From: Roseimaritima sediminicola | GTDB lineage: Bacteria > Planctomycetota > Planctomycetia > Pirellulales > Pirellulaceae | NCBI RefSeq assembly: GCF_009618275.1 | Contig: NZ_WIAD01000002.1 | Location: 124,001-188,000 of the forward strand | Reading direction: 5' to 3' | DNA length: 64,000 nt | Part shown: piece after piece, positions 53,189-61,349 of the stretch | How the letters are laid out: the number at the start of each line of letters is the position of its first letter | How positions within the stretch are numbered: position 1 is the first letter of the stretch | The notes under the pieces: generated by a model | The model's input: only the letters and a program-made list of their open reading frames with translations | Databases searched by the model: none | Told to the model about the DNA's origin: nothing | Program-made: the position numbers and the translations under genes

Positions 53189-54082
53189 ATGGCCGCCCGA
53201 ATTCTCGATGGCAAACAGACCGCGTTGAAGATCCGCGAAGAGATCGCCGCGGAGGTCCGTCAGTTTGTCGATGCTGGTGGACCCACACCCTGTTTGGCGG
53301 CGGTCTTGGTTGGCGACGACCCGGCCAGCCAGGTGTACGTTCGAAACAAGCAGCGAGCCTGCGAGAAGGCCGGCATCGAAGGACGCCTGGATCGCTTGCC
53401 GGCCGACGTCAGCCAGTCCGAATTGCTGGACGTCGTGCGGCGTTTGAACGAGGACGACGGTGTGCACGGCATCCTGGTCCAGTTGCCGCTGCCACGCGGA
53501 CTGGACGAGCGTCTCGTGCTGGACATGGTCGACGCTCGCAAGGACGTCGACGCATTCAATCCCTGCAACGTTGGCTTGCTGATGCAGGGTCGGCCGCGGT
53601 TTCTGCCCTGCACCCCCGCCGGCATCGTCCAATTGCTGCATCGCTACGAGATTCCGACCGCCGGTAAACACGTGGTCGTCGTCGGCCGCAGCGACATCGT
53701 CGGCAAACCCATGGCGATGCTGTTGGCCGCTCGCGACGGATCCTGCGGCCCTTCGGCGGCCAACGCCACGGTGACGCTGGCTCACAGCCGGACCGCCGAT
53801 TTGGCCGAGGTCGTCCGCAGCGGCGACATCGTGATCGCCGCCGTGGGCCGGCCCGAGATGATCCGCGGCGAGTGGCTCAAGCCCGGCGCCGTGGTCGTGG
53901 ACGTCGGGATTAATCGCGTGGAAGACCGCTTGGTGGGCGACGTCCACTTCGACGAAGCCATGGAAGTGGCCTCGGCGGTTACCCCCGTTCCCGGCGGCGT
54001 CGGACCGTTGACGATCGCGATGCTGCTGGGCAACACCCTGGCGGCGGCGCGGGCGATCCATCAGTCCCGGAATTCTGGCTGA
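53189..54082 (+). CDS. folD: Bifunctional methylenetetrahydrofolate dehydrogenase/cyclohydrolase
   Basis: 297 residues. VYVRNKQRACEKAGI gives the catalytic Tyr-Lys pair (YxxxK), GILVQLPLPRGL is the substrate loop, and VVVGRSDIVGKPMAMLL and TPVPGGVGPLTIAMLL close the NADP and active sites. It interconverts 5,10-methylene-, methenyl- and 10-formyl-THF in the cytoplasm. Normal length. It ends convergent with the MMPL exporter across a hairpin repeat. Confidence 0.97.
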   Translation: MAARILDGKQTALKIREEIAAEVRQFVDAGGPTPCLAAVLVGDDPASQVYVRNKQRACEKAGIEGRLDRLPADVSQSELLDVVRRLNEDDGVHGILVQLPLPRGLDERLVLDMVDARKDVDAFNPCNVGLLMQGRPRFLPCTPAGIVQLLHRYEIPTAGKHVVVVGRSDIVGKPMAMLLAARDGSCGPSAANATVTLAHSRTADLAEVVRSGDIVIAAVGRPEMIRGEWLKPGAVVVDVGINRVEDRLVGDVHFDEAMEVASAVTPVPGGVGPLTIAMLLGNTLAAARAIHQSRNSG

Positions 54083-54137
54083 GGTCAACACGCTGCGTCG
54101 GCGGCCCGTCGATGTAGTCGAAAACGCATGGTTTATC

Positions 54138-54203
54138 TGAGCCGTTTGGTCGATAGCCCCGGTTTGGTGCTGTCGAAACCGAGGCTATCGCCTAAACGGC
54201 TCA
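54138..54203. repeat. Inverted repeat between folD and the MMPL gene
   Basis: TGAGCCGTTTGGTCGATAGCC (54138-54158) pairs with 54183-54203 at 19 of 21 positions, with an inner GGTTT/AAACC stem. The element probably ends transcripts from both sides. Its right arm contains the TGA stop of the MMPL gene. Related half-copies lie at 62342-62395. Confidence 0.85.
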
Positions 54204-56642
54204 CTGATCCGACAACGCGTTCGCATCGCTGGCCTCGTGCTCGGGGGCGAACCATTCGATCAAAGCCGGCAACAGGAACAGGTCGGCAACCAGGGCGACC
54301 GACAGAATTGCCACCAGATAGGTTCCCAGCATACTGATCGACCAATAGGCCGAGATGGCCAGCGGCAAGAAGCCAAACATCAGGATCAGCGTCGTTCGTA
54401 CGATCGCCGCACCGGCGTGCTGCATGGTCGCGACAATGGCCGCTTCGCGATTTCCCGAGACTCGCATCTCACGGCGGTAGCGAGAAAGGAAATGTATCGT
54501 GTCGTCCACGGCCAGCCCCAACCCCAAGGTCGCCACGCCCAGGATGTCACTGTCGGCGACGTCGGTGTGCCAGGCCAACATGCCGCCCAGGCTGGCCAGC
54601 GGTATCAGGTTGGGCGGGATCGCCAGCAGGCCCAGACGGATCGACCCTAGTCCCAGCGACAGGACCAGCACGATCATCCCAAAGCTGACCGCAAAGCCGT
54701 ACAAGTGCCCCTGAATGATCTGAGCTACCGCGCTTCCGATCAGCGGTGCAGAGCCCTTTTGCTGGACATCGATCGTCGCGGGCAGTTCACGGTGGGCGCG
54801 AGAGAGGATCTCCGTACTCATCCGCTGCAGCTCCAGGTAGGACGTGACCGGCACCTGCACGACGATCCGCAGGGCCGAACGATCGGGGGTCACGAGACGC
54901 GCTACCGCCGATTCGTCGATGGCCGCGGCAAGCCGAACCAGGGCCCGAGCATGTTCGGGCGACTCCGGGATTCCGTCATCGGAGGCCGGGTCGATCTGAG
55001 CGAGCATCTGGCCGACGACATCGGCGATCGAATCGACTCGCGAAACGGTCAAATCCTGTTGATACGAAGCCCCCAGTTCGCGCATCGCGCGAAAGCTTTC
55101 CGGCGACAGCAGTTCCGACGGTGGACCCGTCAGGACCAACTCCACCGCGTACACGCCGCCGAATTCATCGATCAGGAACTGGGTGCTCTGCGCGATCGGG
55201 TGTGACGAGCGGAACCGGGCGTGGATGTCGGGATCCAACCGCAGACGGCTGCCAGCGAACAGGCCCGTCGCCAGCAATACCAGAAATAGCCCGCACACCA
55301 GCCGTGGCCAACGCATTCCTATCCGGGCGGCGGCCACGGCGATGCGCAGCGTCCGCTGCGAAGACTGCGGGACCACTTGCAGCGTCCTGCCGATGCGGTG
55401 CAGTCCACAGAGCATGATCGGCACCAGGACCACGCTCAGGATCAACGCACTTGCAACCCCCACGGCGGCAGAGATTCCGAACTGGCGAATGGTTTGCGAG
55501 GGAACCAGGCTCAGCGACGCAAAGCCAATAAACGTCGTCAGACTGGTCAGCGCACAGGCACTGGACATCTCGCGAAACGTTTTGCGCAAAGCAACGTCGT
55601 GCGAACCTTCCTCTCGAAGATCCACCGAGTAGGCCGAAAGCAGATGAATGATGTCTCCGGTACTGATCACCGCGACCATCAGCGGCACGGCTACCGTCAG
55701 CACCGAAAAGCTGCCGTACAACCATTCGCCGAAACCGATGCCCCACAGCACGGCGACCGTCGCGACCACCGCGATGATCGCAATAGGCTCCAAGCGGCGA
55801 AACAATACGAACACCATCACCATGATCATCAGTGCGCCCAGCGGCAGGAGCCGCCTCAGCGTCAGATAAATCTGATCCATCGACGCCGTTTGCAACGCCA
55901 TCAGCCCCGACCAGTGCAGGGCTTCGGTGCCGACGCTGTGTCGCCGCAAGATCGAACGGACGTCCGCGAGCAGTCGATGCTGCGTGGCAAGCGGCAGCCG
56001 ATCCGGGCGGTCCACTTCGATCAGCATCAGGTGACTGCGTCGGTCGCGCGACAGCAGCGGTTCGGCGGCCTCCTGACGATCGGCCAGCCACCGCGTCAGC
56101 TGAGCGAGTTTGGCGGCGGGCCATTGACGCTGCTCGGAGATGCGCCGTGGCAGCACCGCTTCGACGCGCGGCAGCGTCTCGGGCAGCTTGCCGTCCTTCA
56201 GCATCACGCTGAGCGCACTGCGCCGCGCAATCTCTCGCACGCCGCCGCTTCGGGGCAGGTCCAGTACCGGAAGATCGTTGATCGTCGTCACCGATCGGAT
56301 CAGCGGCAAGCGTTCGATTTCATCGCTAGCTTCTCGCAGCGACAGCAGCTTCGGTGCCGTCCATAGCGCGTCGCCTTCGACGGCAGCGACATAGATCAAG
56401 CTGTCCGGATTGCCCGCGAACCAGGACTCCAAGTCCATCGCCGACTCGTACTCTTCAGCCGTATCGACGAACGACTCGGCGAGGCTGGGCGTGAACTCGG
56501 TCCGCCACACCTGCCGTGCGGCCAGCAGCGTCAAGCCCGCCACAACCAGCACGATCAACCACTGTAAGCGAAGGATCCCGCGGAGCAGTCGATCGGCCAG
56601 GAGTGGCGGCGAGGAAGGAGGGGGAAGCGGTCGGTCCGGCAT
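54201..56642 (-). CDS. RND/MMPL-family transporter
   Basis: 813 residues from the ATG at 56642. Twelve membrane helices in two repeats are expected; visible ones include LLRGILRLQWLIVLVVAGLTLL, LMIMVMVFVLFRRLEPIAIIAV and MIVLVLSLGLGSIRLGLLAI. GDIIHLLSAYSVD and DDTIHFLSRYRREM are the conserved Asp-containing segments of the two transmembrane cores. Family members export lipids or hydrophobic compounds using the proton gradient. The substrate is unknown. The stop lies within the repeat near 54.2 kb. Confidence 0.9.
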   Translation of the reverse strand: MPDRPLPPPSSPPLLADRLLRGILRLQWLIVLVVAGLTLLAARQVWRTEFTPSLAESFVDTAEEYESAMDLESWFAGNPDSLIYVAAVEGDALWTAPKLLSLREASDEIERLPLIRSVTTINDLPVLDLPRSGGVREIARRSALSVMLKDGKLPETLPRVEAVLPRRISEQRQWPAAKLAQLTRWLADRQEAAEPLLSRDRRSHLMLIEVDRPDRLPLATQHRLLADVRSILRRHSVGTEALHWSGLMALQTASMDQIYLTLRRLLPLGALMIMVMVFVLFRRLEPIAIIAVVATVAVLWGIGFGEWLYGSFSVLTVAVPLMVAVISTGDIIHLLSAYSVDLREEGSHDVALRKTFREMSSACALTSLTTFIGFASLSLVPSQTIRQFGISAAVGVASALILSVVLVPIMLCGLHRIGRTLQVVPQSSQRTLRIAVAAARIGMRWPRLVCGLFLVLLATGLFAGSRLRLDPDIHARFRSSHPIAQSTQFLIDEFGGVYAVELVLTGPPSELLSPESFRAMRELGASYQQDLTVSRVDSIADVVGQMLAQIDPASDDGIPESPEHARALVRLAAAIDESAVARLVTPDRSALRIVVQVPVTSYLELQRMSTEILSRAHRELPATIDVQQKGSAPLIGSAVAQIIQGHLYGFAVSFGMIVLVLSLGLGSIRLGLLAIPPNLIPLASLGGMLAWHTDVADSDILGVATLGLGLAVDDTIHFLSRYRREMRVSGNREAAIVATMQHAGAAIVRTTLILMFGFLPLAISAYWSISMLGTYLVAILSVALVADLFLLPALIEWFAPEHEASDANALSDQ

Positions 56643-56959
56643 CGCAATTGTCGTTAGGGGATAAACGCCAAGTGGCGTCAAGCAACTGTGCCGAGCATCG
56701 GACCGTGTTCCTTCTGCTACTGCTTGGCCATTGCTGAGCTCGAAGTGCGGAACAGGCCGTCGACATTGTCCGGGCGACCGACGAAGGCTGTCAATTCGGG
56801 CGAGGACTTTGCGCTATCGCCGCCGGGCGGTAAGCTCGGTGGCTATCCCAGGTCGGCAACCTGCAGACCACCGTGTATTAAACTACGGACAGGAGGATGA
56901 CCCTCCACAACCTGCTGCAAGCCATCTTTGGGTATTGCGAATAGACGGATGAGGCAAAA
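56643..56959. other. Divergent intergenic region before the accessory module
   Basis: No gene recognised. The small ORFs overlap in several frames and have no good sites. Promoters for the MMPL gene (minus) and the 203-residue gene (plus) should lie here. Confidence 0.3.
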
Positions 56960-57571
56960 ATGGCCTTAGAAATCAAGGAATCTACATGTGTCGCTCGCGG
57001 CACATTCAACATCTACATCTTCCAGCCAGGATGGATTGCTGAGACGTTGATGCAAATGCCGGAAGGAACGGAAGGCAAGTTTAGCACCGACCTGAGCCAG
57101 CCGGGATTGCAGGCCAGTTTTGATGCCCTGGGGCTGGTCTGCACAATTCGCCCAGATTCGGCGATCGTTACCTGCAGCTCTCCGAACTATGATTGTGGAA
57201 TACCCGTAGCTCGGATAATGACGGAGCTGCCGCACACGCCTGTCAAAGCGGTGGGGAACAATTTCACGTTCGAATGCGAGCGTGACGACACCAAGCTTAA
57301 GAAAGGGCTCGATGACGCCTTTTTGTTTGAGCGGACGAACCTTTCAGGGGTTACTAGGTCCGATGTTGGCGGAGCAATCGAGCGAGATGGAACAACCATC
57401 AATCTCGCGCTATCCCGCACTCCCAAAAAACTTACTCTTGGTGTGAATGTTCACCGCTCTACTGCAAAAGCTGCTGATGCTGCCAGGGCTGCTGAGGCGT
57501 TTCGTACCGACCGCCGGACGGTGGTCGAGTTAGCTATGGAGGTTTTCGAACTGGAGGTGAAGGATGATTAA
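56960..57571 (+). CDS. Unknown protein of accessory module
   Basis: 203 residues, with GAGG six bases before the ATG. It begins MALEIKESTCVARGTFNIYI and includes VTCSSPNYDCGIPVARIM and FAFLFERTNLSG-like beta-rich segments. No signal peptide, membrane helix or known motif. Base composition is visibly less GC-rich than neighbours and codon use is more mixed, which suggests recent acquisition. It overlaps the next gene by 8 bp, so the two are cotranslated. I do not recognise the family. Confidence 0.6.
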   Translation: MALEIKESTCVARGTFNIYIFQPGWIAETLMQMPEGTEGKFSTDLSQPGLQASFDALGLVCTIRPDSAIVTCSSPNYDCGIPVARIMTELPHTPVKAVGNNFTFECERDDTKLKKGLDDAFLFERTNLSGVTRSDVGGAIERDGTTINLALSRTPKKLTLGVNVHRSTAKAADAARAAEAFRTDRRTVVELAMEVFELEVKDD

Positions 57572-57842
57572 ATACTACCCCGACCACGAAACCGATATTT
57601 CGCAGACCAACGAGCTACAGCAGGGCAATTGGCAGCAGCGAATGTTCGTCCATGTGGTCCGCCAAGACAAAGGGGTACAAGTGCTGAACGTGGCTTGCAC
57701 CCCCTACCTGCAGATTCCCCCGGGTGAACTATTAGTTCCGGAACTTCACAACGGAACTAATGATTATCTTACCGCTGAGGAGCTTGACGAACTTGCCAAA
57801 GGGCCGCAGGTTTCGTGCGATGAACCCGGCTGGGATTACTGA
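57564..57842 (+). CDS. Unknown small protein, possible partner of the MazF-like gene
   Basis: 92 residues, start inside the previous gene's end. It begins MIKYYPDHETDISQTNELQQ and ends ELDELAKGPQVSCDEPGWDY. No family recognised. It is 24 bp upstream of the broken MazF/PemK-like gene, the position where an antitoxin is often found, but it lacks the AbrB/MazE DNA-binding pattern, so that role is speculative. Confidence 0.55.
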   Translation: MIKYYPDHETDISQTNELQQGNWQQRMFVHVVRQDKGVQVLNVACTPYLQIPPGELLVPELHNGTNDYLTAEELDELAKGPQVSCDEPGWDY

Positions 57843-57866
57843 ACTCAAAGGCAGTGAGCGGGTGCT

Positions 57867-58248
57867 ATGGCTGGTCCAAGGCTGCAGCGTGGATCGGTTA
57901 TCCTCGCGGAGGTTAGAGACCCAAGGGGGAAGAACCCTAAAGCCAGGCCGCTGGTTGTGCTTAGTCTTCCAGAAGATGCTTAGTCTTCCAGAAGATATTG
58001 ATTCAGGGAGGGACTTGGTTTGCGCAGCCGTAACTACCTCTGTCCCTGATCCACTAGAGCCTGATTGCGTACCGCTACCGTGGTCACGGGGTCACAGTCT
58101 AACAGGCCTAGACAAGAAAAACGTCGTGCGATGCAGGTGGATCCGTTCCATCCCGCAGGATTCGATCATCAAAATCCTCGGTTGTGTTCGCGAGAGTCAT
58201 TTTCTGGAGATTACGGAAACGATACGACGCGTTAAGTTATCAAGCTAA
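57867..58248 (+). pseudogene. MazF/PemK-like toxin gene disrupted by a 19-bp tandem duplication
   Basis: From the ATG at 57867 the first 37 codons read RGSVILAEVRDPRGKNPKARPLVVLSLPED, the N-terminus of a PemK/MazF endoribonuclease. They then run into Ala-TAG at 57978-57983. The remainder (IDSGRDLVCAAVTTS ... TGLDKKNVVRCRWIRSIPQ) is in the next frame and ends at 58248; it matches the MazF second half. Removing one 19-bp copy at 57959-57996 rejoins both parts into one 120-residue protein, the normal MazF length. As it stands the gene is inactive; the duplication could revert. Confidence 0.85.
57958..57996 (+). repeat. Perfect 19-bp tandem duplication in the MazF-like gene
   Basis: GCTTAGTCTTCCAGAAGAT at 57959-57977 is followed at once by an identical copy at 57978-57996. 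The unit is not a multiple of three, so it shifts the frame by +1. Confidence 0.97.
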
Positions 58249-58458
58249 CCTGCCATCCCGTTCCCACCCCGGCGCGTCCGCTTCCCGCTCCCATTCGGCA
58301 ACCAGTGCCAAACCATCGCAGACCGATTGCACCGCCCAATTCAGCATGTCAGCCACGGTTGCCGCGTTGCTGGCCAGAGAGACCGCAGACCGCAGACCGG
58401 TCACTCGCACCGTGTCCGGCGTGCTTGGATCCAGCACCGCCTCAACATGCGGCGGCAA
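58240..58458 (-). pseudogene. Decayed coding remnant, family unknown
   Basis: The minus-strand ORF ends NWAVQSVCDGLALVAEWE... with protein-like composition. The same frame continues upstream past a TAG at 58474-58476 with an apparently coding run (AAVLIVASPPIASPAVTTL). It looks like a broken gene of about 100 residues with one in-frame stop. No family recognised. Confidence 0.3.
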
Positions 58459-58476
58459 GCGATTCAGCAGTCCCTA

Positions 58477-59186
58477 CAGTCGCGACAGGGTGGTCACGGC
58501 CGGGGAAGCAATCGGCGGCGATGCAACGATCAGCACCGCCGCGGGGCATCGGCTTGTGGTCGGATCGCCGCCACGGTGCCCCCTGGGACTGGCGGAAGCT
58601 CAGCAAGACAAAGCGGGACGAGTTGCGATGATGCCACGGGCCCAAAAGAAAACCCTCCGCCGATCGGGCCGGCAGCGGGTCGCGTTCTAAGTGAAGTTTT
58701 TGGGCGAGGTCAGTCCTCCCCGTAATCTTGCCAGCGTGGGTATTCCTCGAAGCCTTGCAGCGACACCTACGGTTCACTGTTCAGCGTCTTACCGAATAAC
58801 CACGTTCGGTATTTCTTCTTCCAGGTGCATTCGGTCCAGCCCCACTGCTTGCGGATGAGGTAACCGAGGACGATTCCAGCTTTGCAACTGACAGACTCGA
58901 AAGTTCGTTCGGCGTGATGAAGATTCGGTTAGCGTAAAACGCTTTGCAGTGGGCTGCTTCTGCGGCGGGAGGGTACCGACCGTAGAGGAAGCAGCCCGCT
59001 GCGACACGGGCTTCGCACGATGCATCCTATCGAAGCTGCTAAGTGGCCGTCGATGATGGTATTGTGTCTGCCTGCGACCGGTCAGCTTCGTCGATAAACA
59101 AGTCAGCGTCAGCTGATCTGGCAAGCAGCTGCAAGCTTGTTAAAATGATCGCCCGGACGCCCGGCGAAAGCCGACAAGCGTCCACC
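58477..59186. other. Non-coding or degenerate stretch before tRNA-Ser
   Basis: Apart from the remnant described above, ORFs here are short and overlap in several frames. GGGCTGCTTC (about 58955) and GAAGCAGCCC (about 58989) form a 10-bp inverted repeat around 25 nt, possibly a terminator. No attachment-site duplicate of the tRNA 3' end was noticed. Confidence 0.3.
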
Positions 59187-59273
59187 GGATGGGTGGCCGA
59201 GTGGTCGAAGGCAGCAGTCTTGAAAACTGCCGTAGGTTTGCGCCTACCGTGGGTTCGAATCCCACCCCATCCG
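59187..59273 (+). tRNA. tRNA-Ser (anticodon UGA)
   Basis: 87 nt. Acceptor GGATGGG (59187-59193) pairs with CCCATCC (59266-59272), discriminator G59273. Anticodon loop CTTGAAA gives TGA. A long variable arm (TAGGTTTGCGCCTA) and T-arm GTGGG-TTCGAAT-CCCAC complete a type II tRNA. No CCA is encoded. Confidence 0.95.
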
Positions 59274-59424
59274 CTGCATCGGGGCGAAGAATGCAGGGCC
59301 TGACTCTGCTCAGGTGTCCCGCCGGTTCCGATTGATCGACCGCGCGATCTTTTGCAGGCCGGCTGTCGATGCCACGGCATGTTAGACCCAAAGCGCCCGC
59401 AAGGCGGCAACGACGGAGATGGCG

Positions 59425-59904
59425 ATGAGTCGGCAAGCAACCATACGGCGGCCCGGCGAGGGGCAGAGGATCGGCGTCGTGGGCGACGTGTACCGGGTGC
59501 TCGCTACCGGCGCGGAGACGGACGGCAAGTACGCGACGATCGATGCCGTCGTGCCGCCCGGCGGCGGTCCGCCTCCGCACACCCACAGCCGTGAAGAAGA
59601 ATCGTTTCTCGTCCTCGAAGGCGAGATCGTCTTTCAAATCGACCAGCAGCGAATCGTCGCTGGCGAAGGCACGTTTGTGAACATGCCGATCGGTAGCCTG
59701 CATTGCTTCAAGAACGAAAGCAACCGGACTGCTCGACTGTTGATCTCGGTCGCTCCGGCGGGACTGGAGCAGATGTTTCTCGAGGTCGGGCATCCCTTGG
59801 CCGATGATGCCGAGAACGCGTCGATGCCAAGCGAGGCGGACATCGCGAAATTGGTCGAAGCCGCAGGCCGGTACGGCGTCACAATCCAGACGCCTCCGCA
59901 GTAG
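59425..59904 (+). CDS. Cupin domain protein
   Basis: About 159 residues from the ATG at 59425 (59419 also possible), with GGAG upstream. First cupin motif: GGGPPPHTHSREEESFLVLEG (His, His, Glu ligands). Second motif: GEGTFVNMPIGSLHCFKNE (His ligand). C-terminal helix with many acidic residues. This is a common small cupin class in planctomycetes and actinobacteria; reaction unknown. It starts 150 bp after tRNA-Ser and has no clear operon partner. Confidence 0.85.
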   Translation: MSRQATIRRPGEGQRIGVVGDVYRVLATGAETDGKYATIDAVVPPGGGPPPHTHSREEESFLVLEGEIVFQIDQQRIVAGEGTFVNMPIGSLHCFKNESNRTARLLISVAPAGLEQMFLEVGHPLADDAENASMPSEADIAKLVEAAGRYGVTIQTPPQ

Positions 59905-59943
59905 CCGGCGGCAGCGACGCCTCCCCGCTCGACGCTTGGCGTT

Positions 59944-60297
59944 TCACGTCTCCACGCGCTGCGATGCTTTCACGTCCTGCATGGGGCTGGAGAGGCTCCG
60001 CGCCGGTCGCGGCGAGTAGAAGGGGATGCCGCTGCAACGGTAGACCTCGTACCGCTGGCCGTAGGCCTGGCGAAGACGAACTTCTTCGTGCCACGAACCG
60101 ATCACCAGATACGCCGTGGCGGCGGTATTGAAGGCCAACAGCTTCGTCGTCATCCGATACAGGCCGTTGCGGTTGCGCTGGCCCAAAACATCTTCGGCAG
60201 TTTGCTTCGCCGCCCGACTTGCCAGGGCGCTGTGGAGCAGTCCAAACGCGCCCACGGCGGCGGCGACCTTGACCATGCTGCGTAACATTTCGTTCAC
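59944..60297 (-). CDS. Shortened isoprenylcysteine/phospholipid methyltransferase-like membrane protein
   Basis: 117 residues. The N-terminus (AAAVGAFGLLHSALASRAAKQ) resembles the start of NnrU/ICMT-like membrane proteins. The end (AYLVIGSWHEEVRLRQAYGQRYEVYRCSGIPFY) resembles the conserved EE-rich, YRxxVP SAM-binding tail of ICMT-like methyltransferases. The intervening ~80 residues of the usual ~200-residue protein are missing, so only two helices remain. Probably an internally deleted gene without activity, or a small derived protein. Confidence 0.6.
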   Translation of the reverse strand: MNEMLRSMVKVAAAVGAFGLLHSALASRAAKQTAEDVLGQRNRNGLYRMTTKLLAFNTAATAYLVIGSWHEEVRLRQAYGQRYEVYRCSGIPFYSPRPARSLSSPMQDVKASQRVET

Positions 60298-60440
60298 CTC
60301 TCAAGCGGGTAGGCAGGATTGATTGGGGGAAGCGAGTAACCGTGGCGAACGCCAATACGGCTGATAAGCCGAAAGACTCCTGCCCATCTCCAGCCCGCAA
60401 AGGCAACCCCACCGGCTGGAAGCCCATGTCACATCGATGC

Positions 60441-61307
60441 TTAACGGTTCAGGACCCCGGCGGACAAGAATTCGCTGACGCGTTTGGCGACTTCATCGGG
60501 GCGGTCGACCATCACAAAGTGCCGGGCATCGGACAGGGGCACGAATTCTGCGTTGGGGATGTCCGTGGCCAAACGGCGGCCGAAGCGGATGTCCTGGAAC
60601 TTGTCGTCCTCGCCCCATAAGACCAGCGTCGGAACGTCGATCGACGGCAGCAGGTGGGAGATCTCGGTGGTCTGGTTCGTGTTCAGGGCCGCGGCGTTGC
60701 GGACCAGCGACCGCTTGCCGACCTCGGTCCGGTAGGGTGCGAGCAACGCTTCCAAGAAGTCGCTGTCGGGCGATTTGGCAAACCCGCTTTTGAGTGCCAG
60801 GGCCAGCCCGCCGATCGTCTTGGATGCCGACACCAGGCGATTGGCCGACGGATGGCCGAACTGCAGCATCAATTCGATGGGCCAGGAATCGTAACAGACC
60901 GTGTTCATCACACACAGCTGCGAGACGCGCTCCGGATACAGCGTGGCCAGGCGGAGCGCGACGCCACCGCCGATGTTGTGGGCGACGATCGCGGCCGATT
61001 CGATGCCCAGCTGGTCCAGCCAGCGATCGATCGCGGCGGCTTGCCGGTCGATCGAACGGTCGAAGCAATCGCGTTGGTCAGAGAATCCGAATCCCAGCAG
61101 GTCCGGCACCAGCGTTCGCCGCTGCGCTGCGACTTCGGGTATCAGGTCTTTCCACAGGTAGCCCCAGGTGGGAATGCCGTGCAGCAACACCACCGGGTCC
61201 GCTTGGCTGGCCGCGCCGGCGCTTTCGTCGGTTCGATCGATGTAGCTGAGAAACCGATCCCCCAGCCGCGTCACCCGCTGCTGTGCTTGATAAGTGCGCC
61301 AGTTCAT
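60441..61307 (-). CDS. Alpha/beta hydrolase (haloalkane dehalogenase-like) with Asn nucleophile position
   Basis: 288 residues. VVLLHGIPTWGYLWKDL is the oxyanion-hole region, and VPDLLGFGFSDQ follows. The nucleophile elbow, normally GHDxGG in haloalkane/fluoroacetate dehalogenases and epoxide hydrolases, reads AHNIGGG: Asn111 (codon aac) replaces Asp. The acid (WGEDD, Asp234/235) and His263 (ARHFVMVDRP) are present. As it stands, the standard ester-intermediate mechanism cannot run, unless Asn is deamidated. It lies 42 bp downstream of the DehI gene and is probably cotranscribed with it. Confidence 0.87.
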   Translation of the reverse strand: MNWRTYQAQQRVTRLGDRFLSYIDRTDESAGAASQADPVVLLHGIPTWGYLWKDLIPEVAAQRRTLVPDLLGFGFSDQRDCFDRSIDRQAAAIDRWLDQLGIESAAIVAHNIGGGVALRLATLYPERVSQLCVMNTVCYDSWPIELMLQFGHPSANRLVSASKTIGGLALALKSGFAKSPDSDFLEALLAPYRTEVGKRSLVRNAAALNTNQTTEISHLLPSIDVPTLVLWGEDDKFQDIRFGRRLATDIPNAEFVPLSDARHFVMVDRPDEVAKRVSEFLSAGVLNR

Positions 61308-61349
61308 ACGTGCTTGCCTTGGTTGGACTGGAATTCAGAGAATAAAAAC

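Noticed and set aside
59187-59273. tRNA-Sec because of the TGA anticodon and long variable arm
   Set aside because: Anticodon TGA reads UCA (Ser); tRNA-Sec would have TCA. Acceptor stem is 7 bp as in tRNA-Ser.
59187-59273. Integration site of a genomic island at tRNA-Ser
   Set aside because: No integrase gene and no second copy of the tRNA 3' end were seen nearby, although the adjacent 57-58.5 kb looks acquired.
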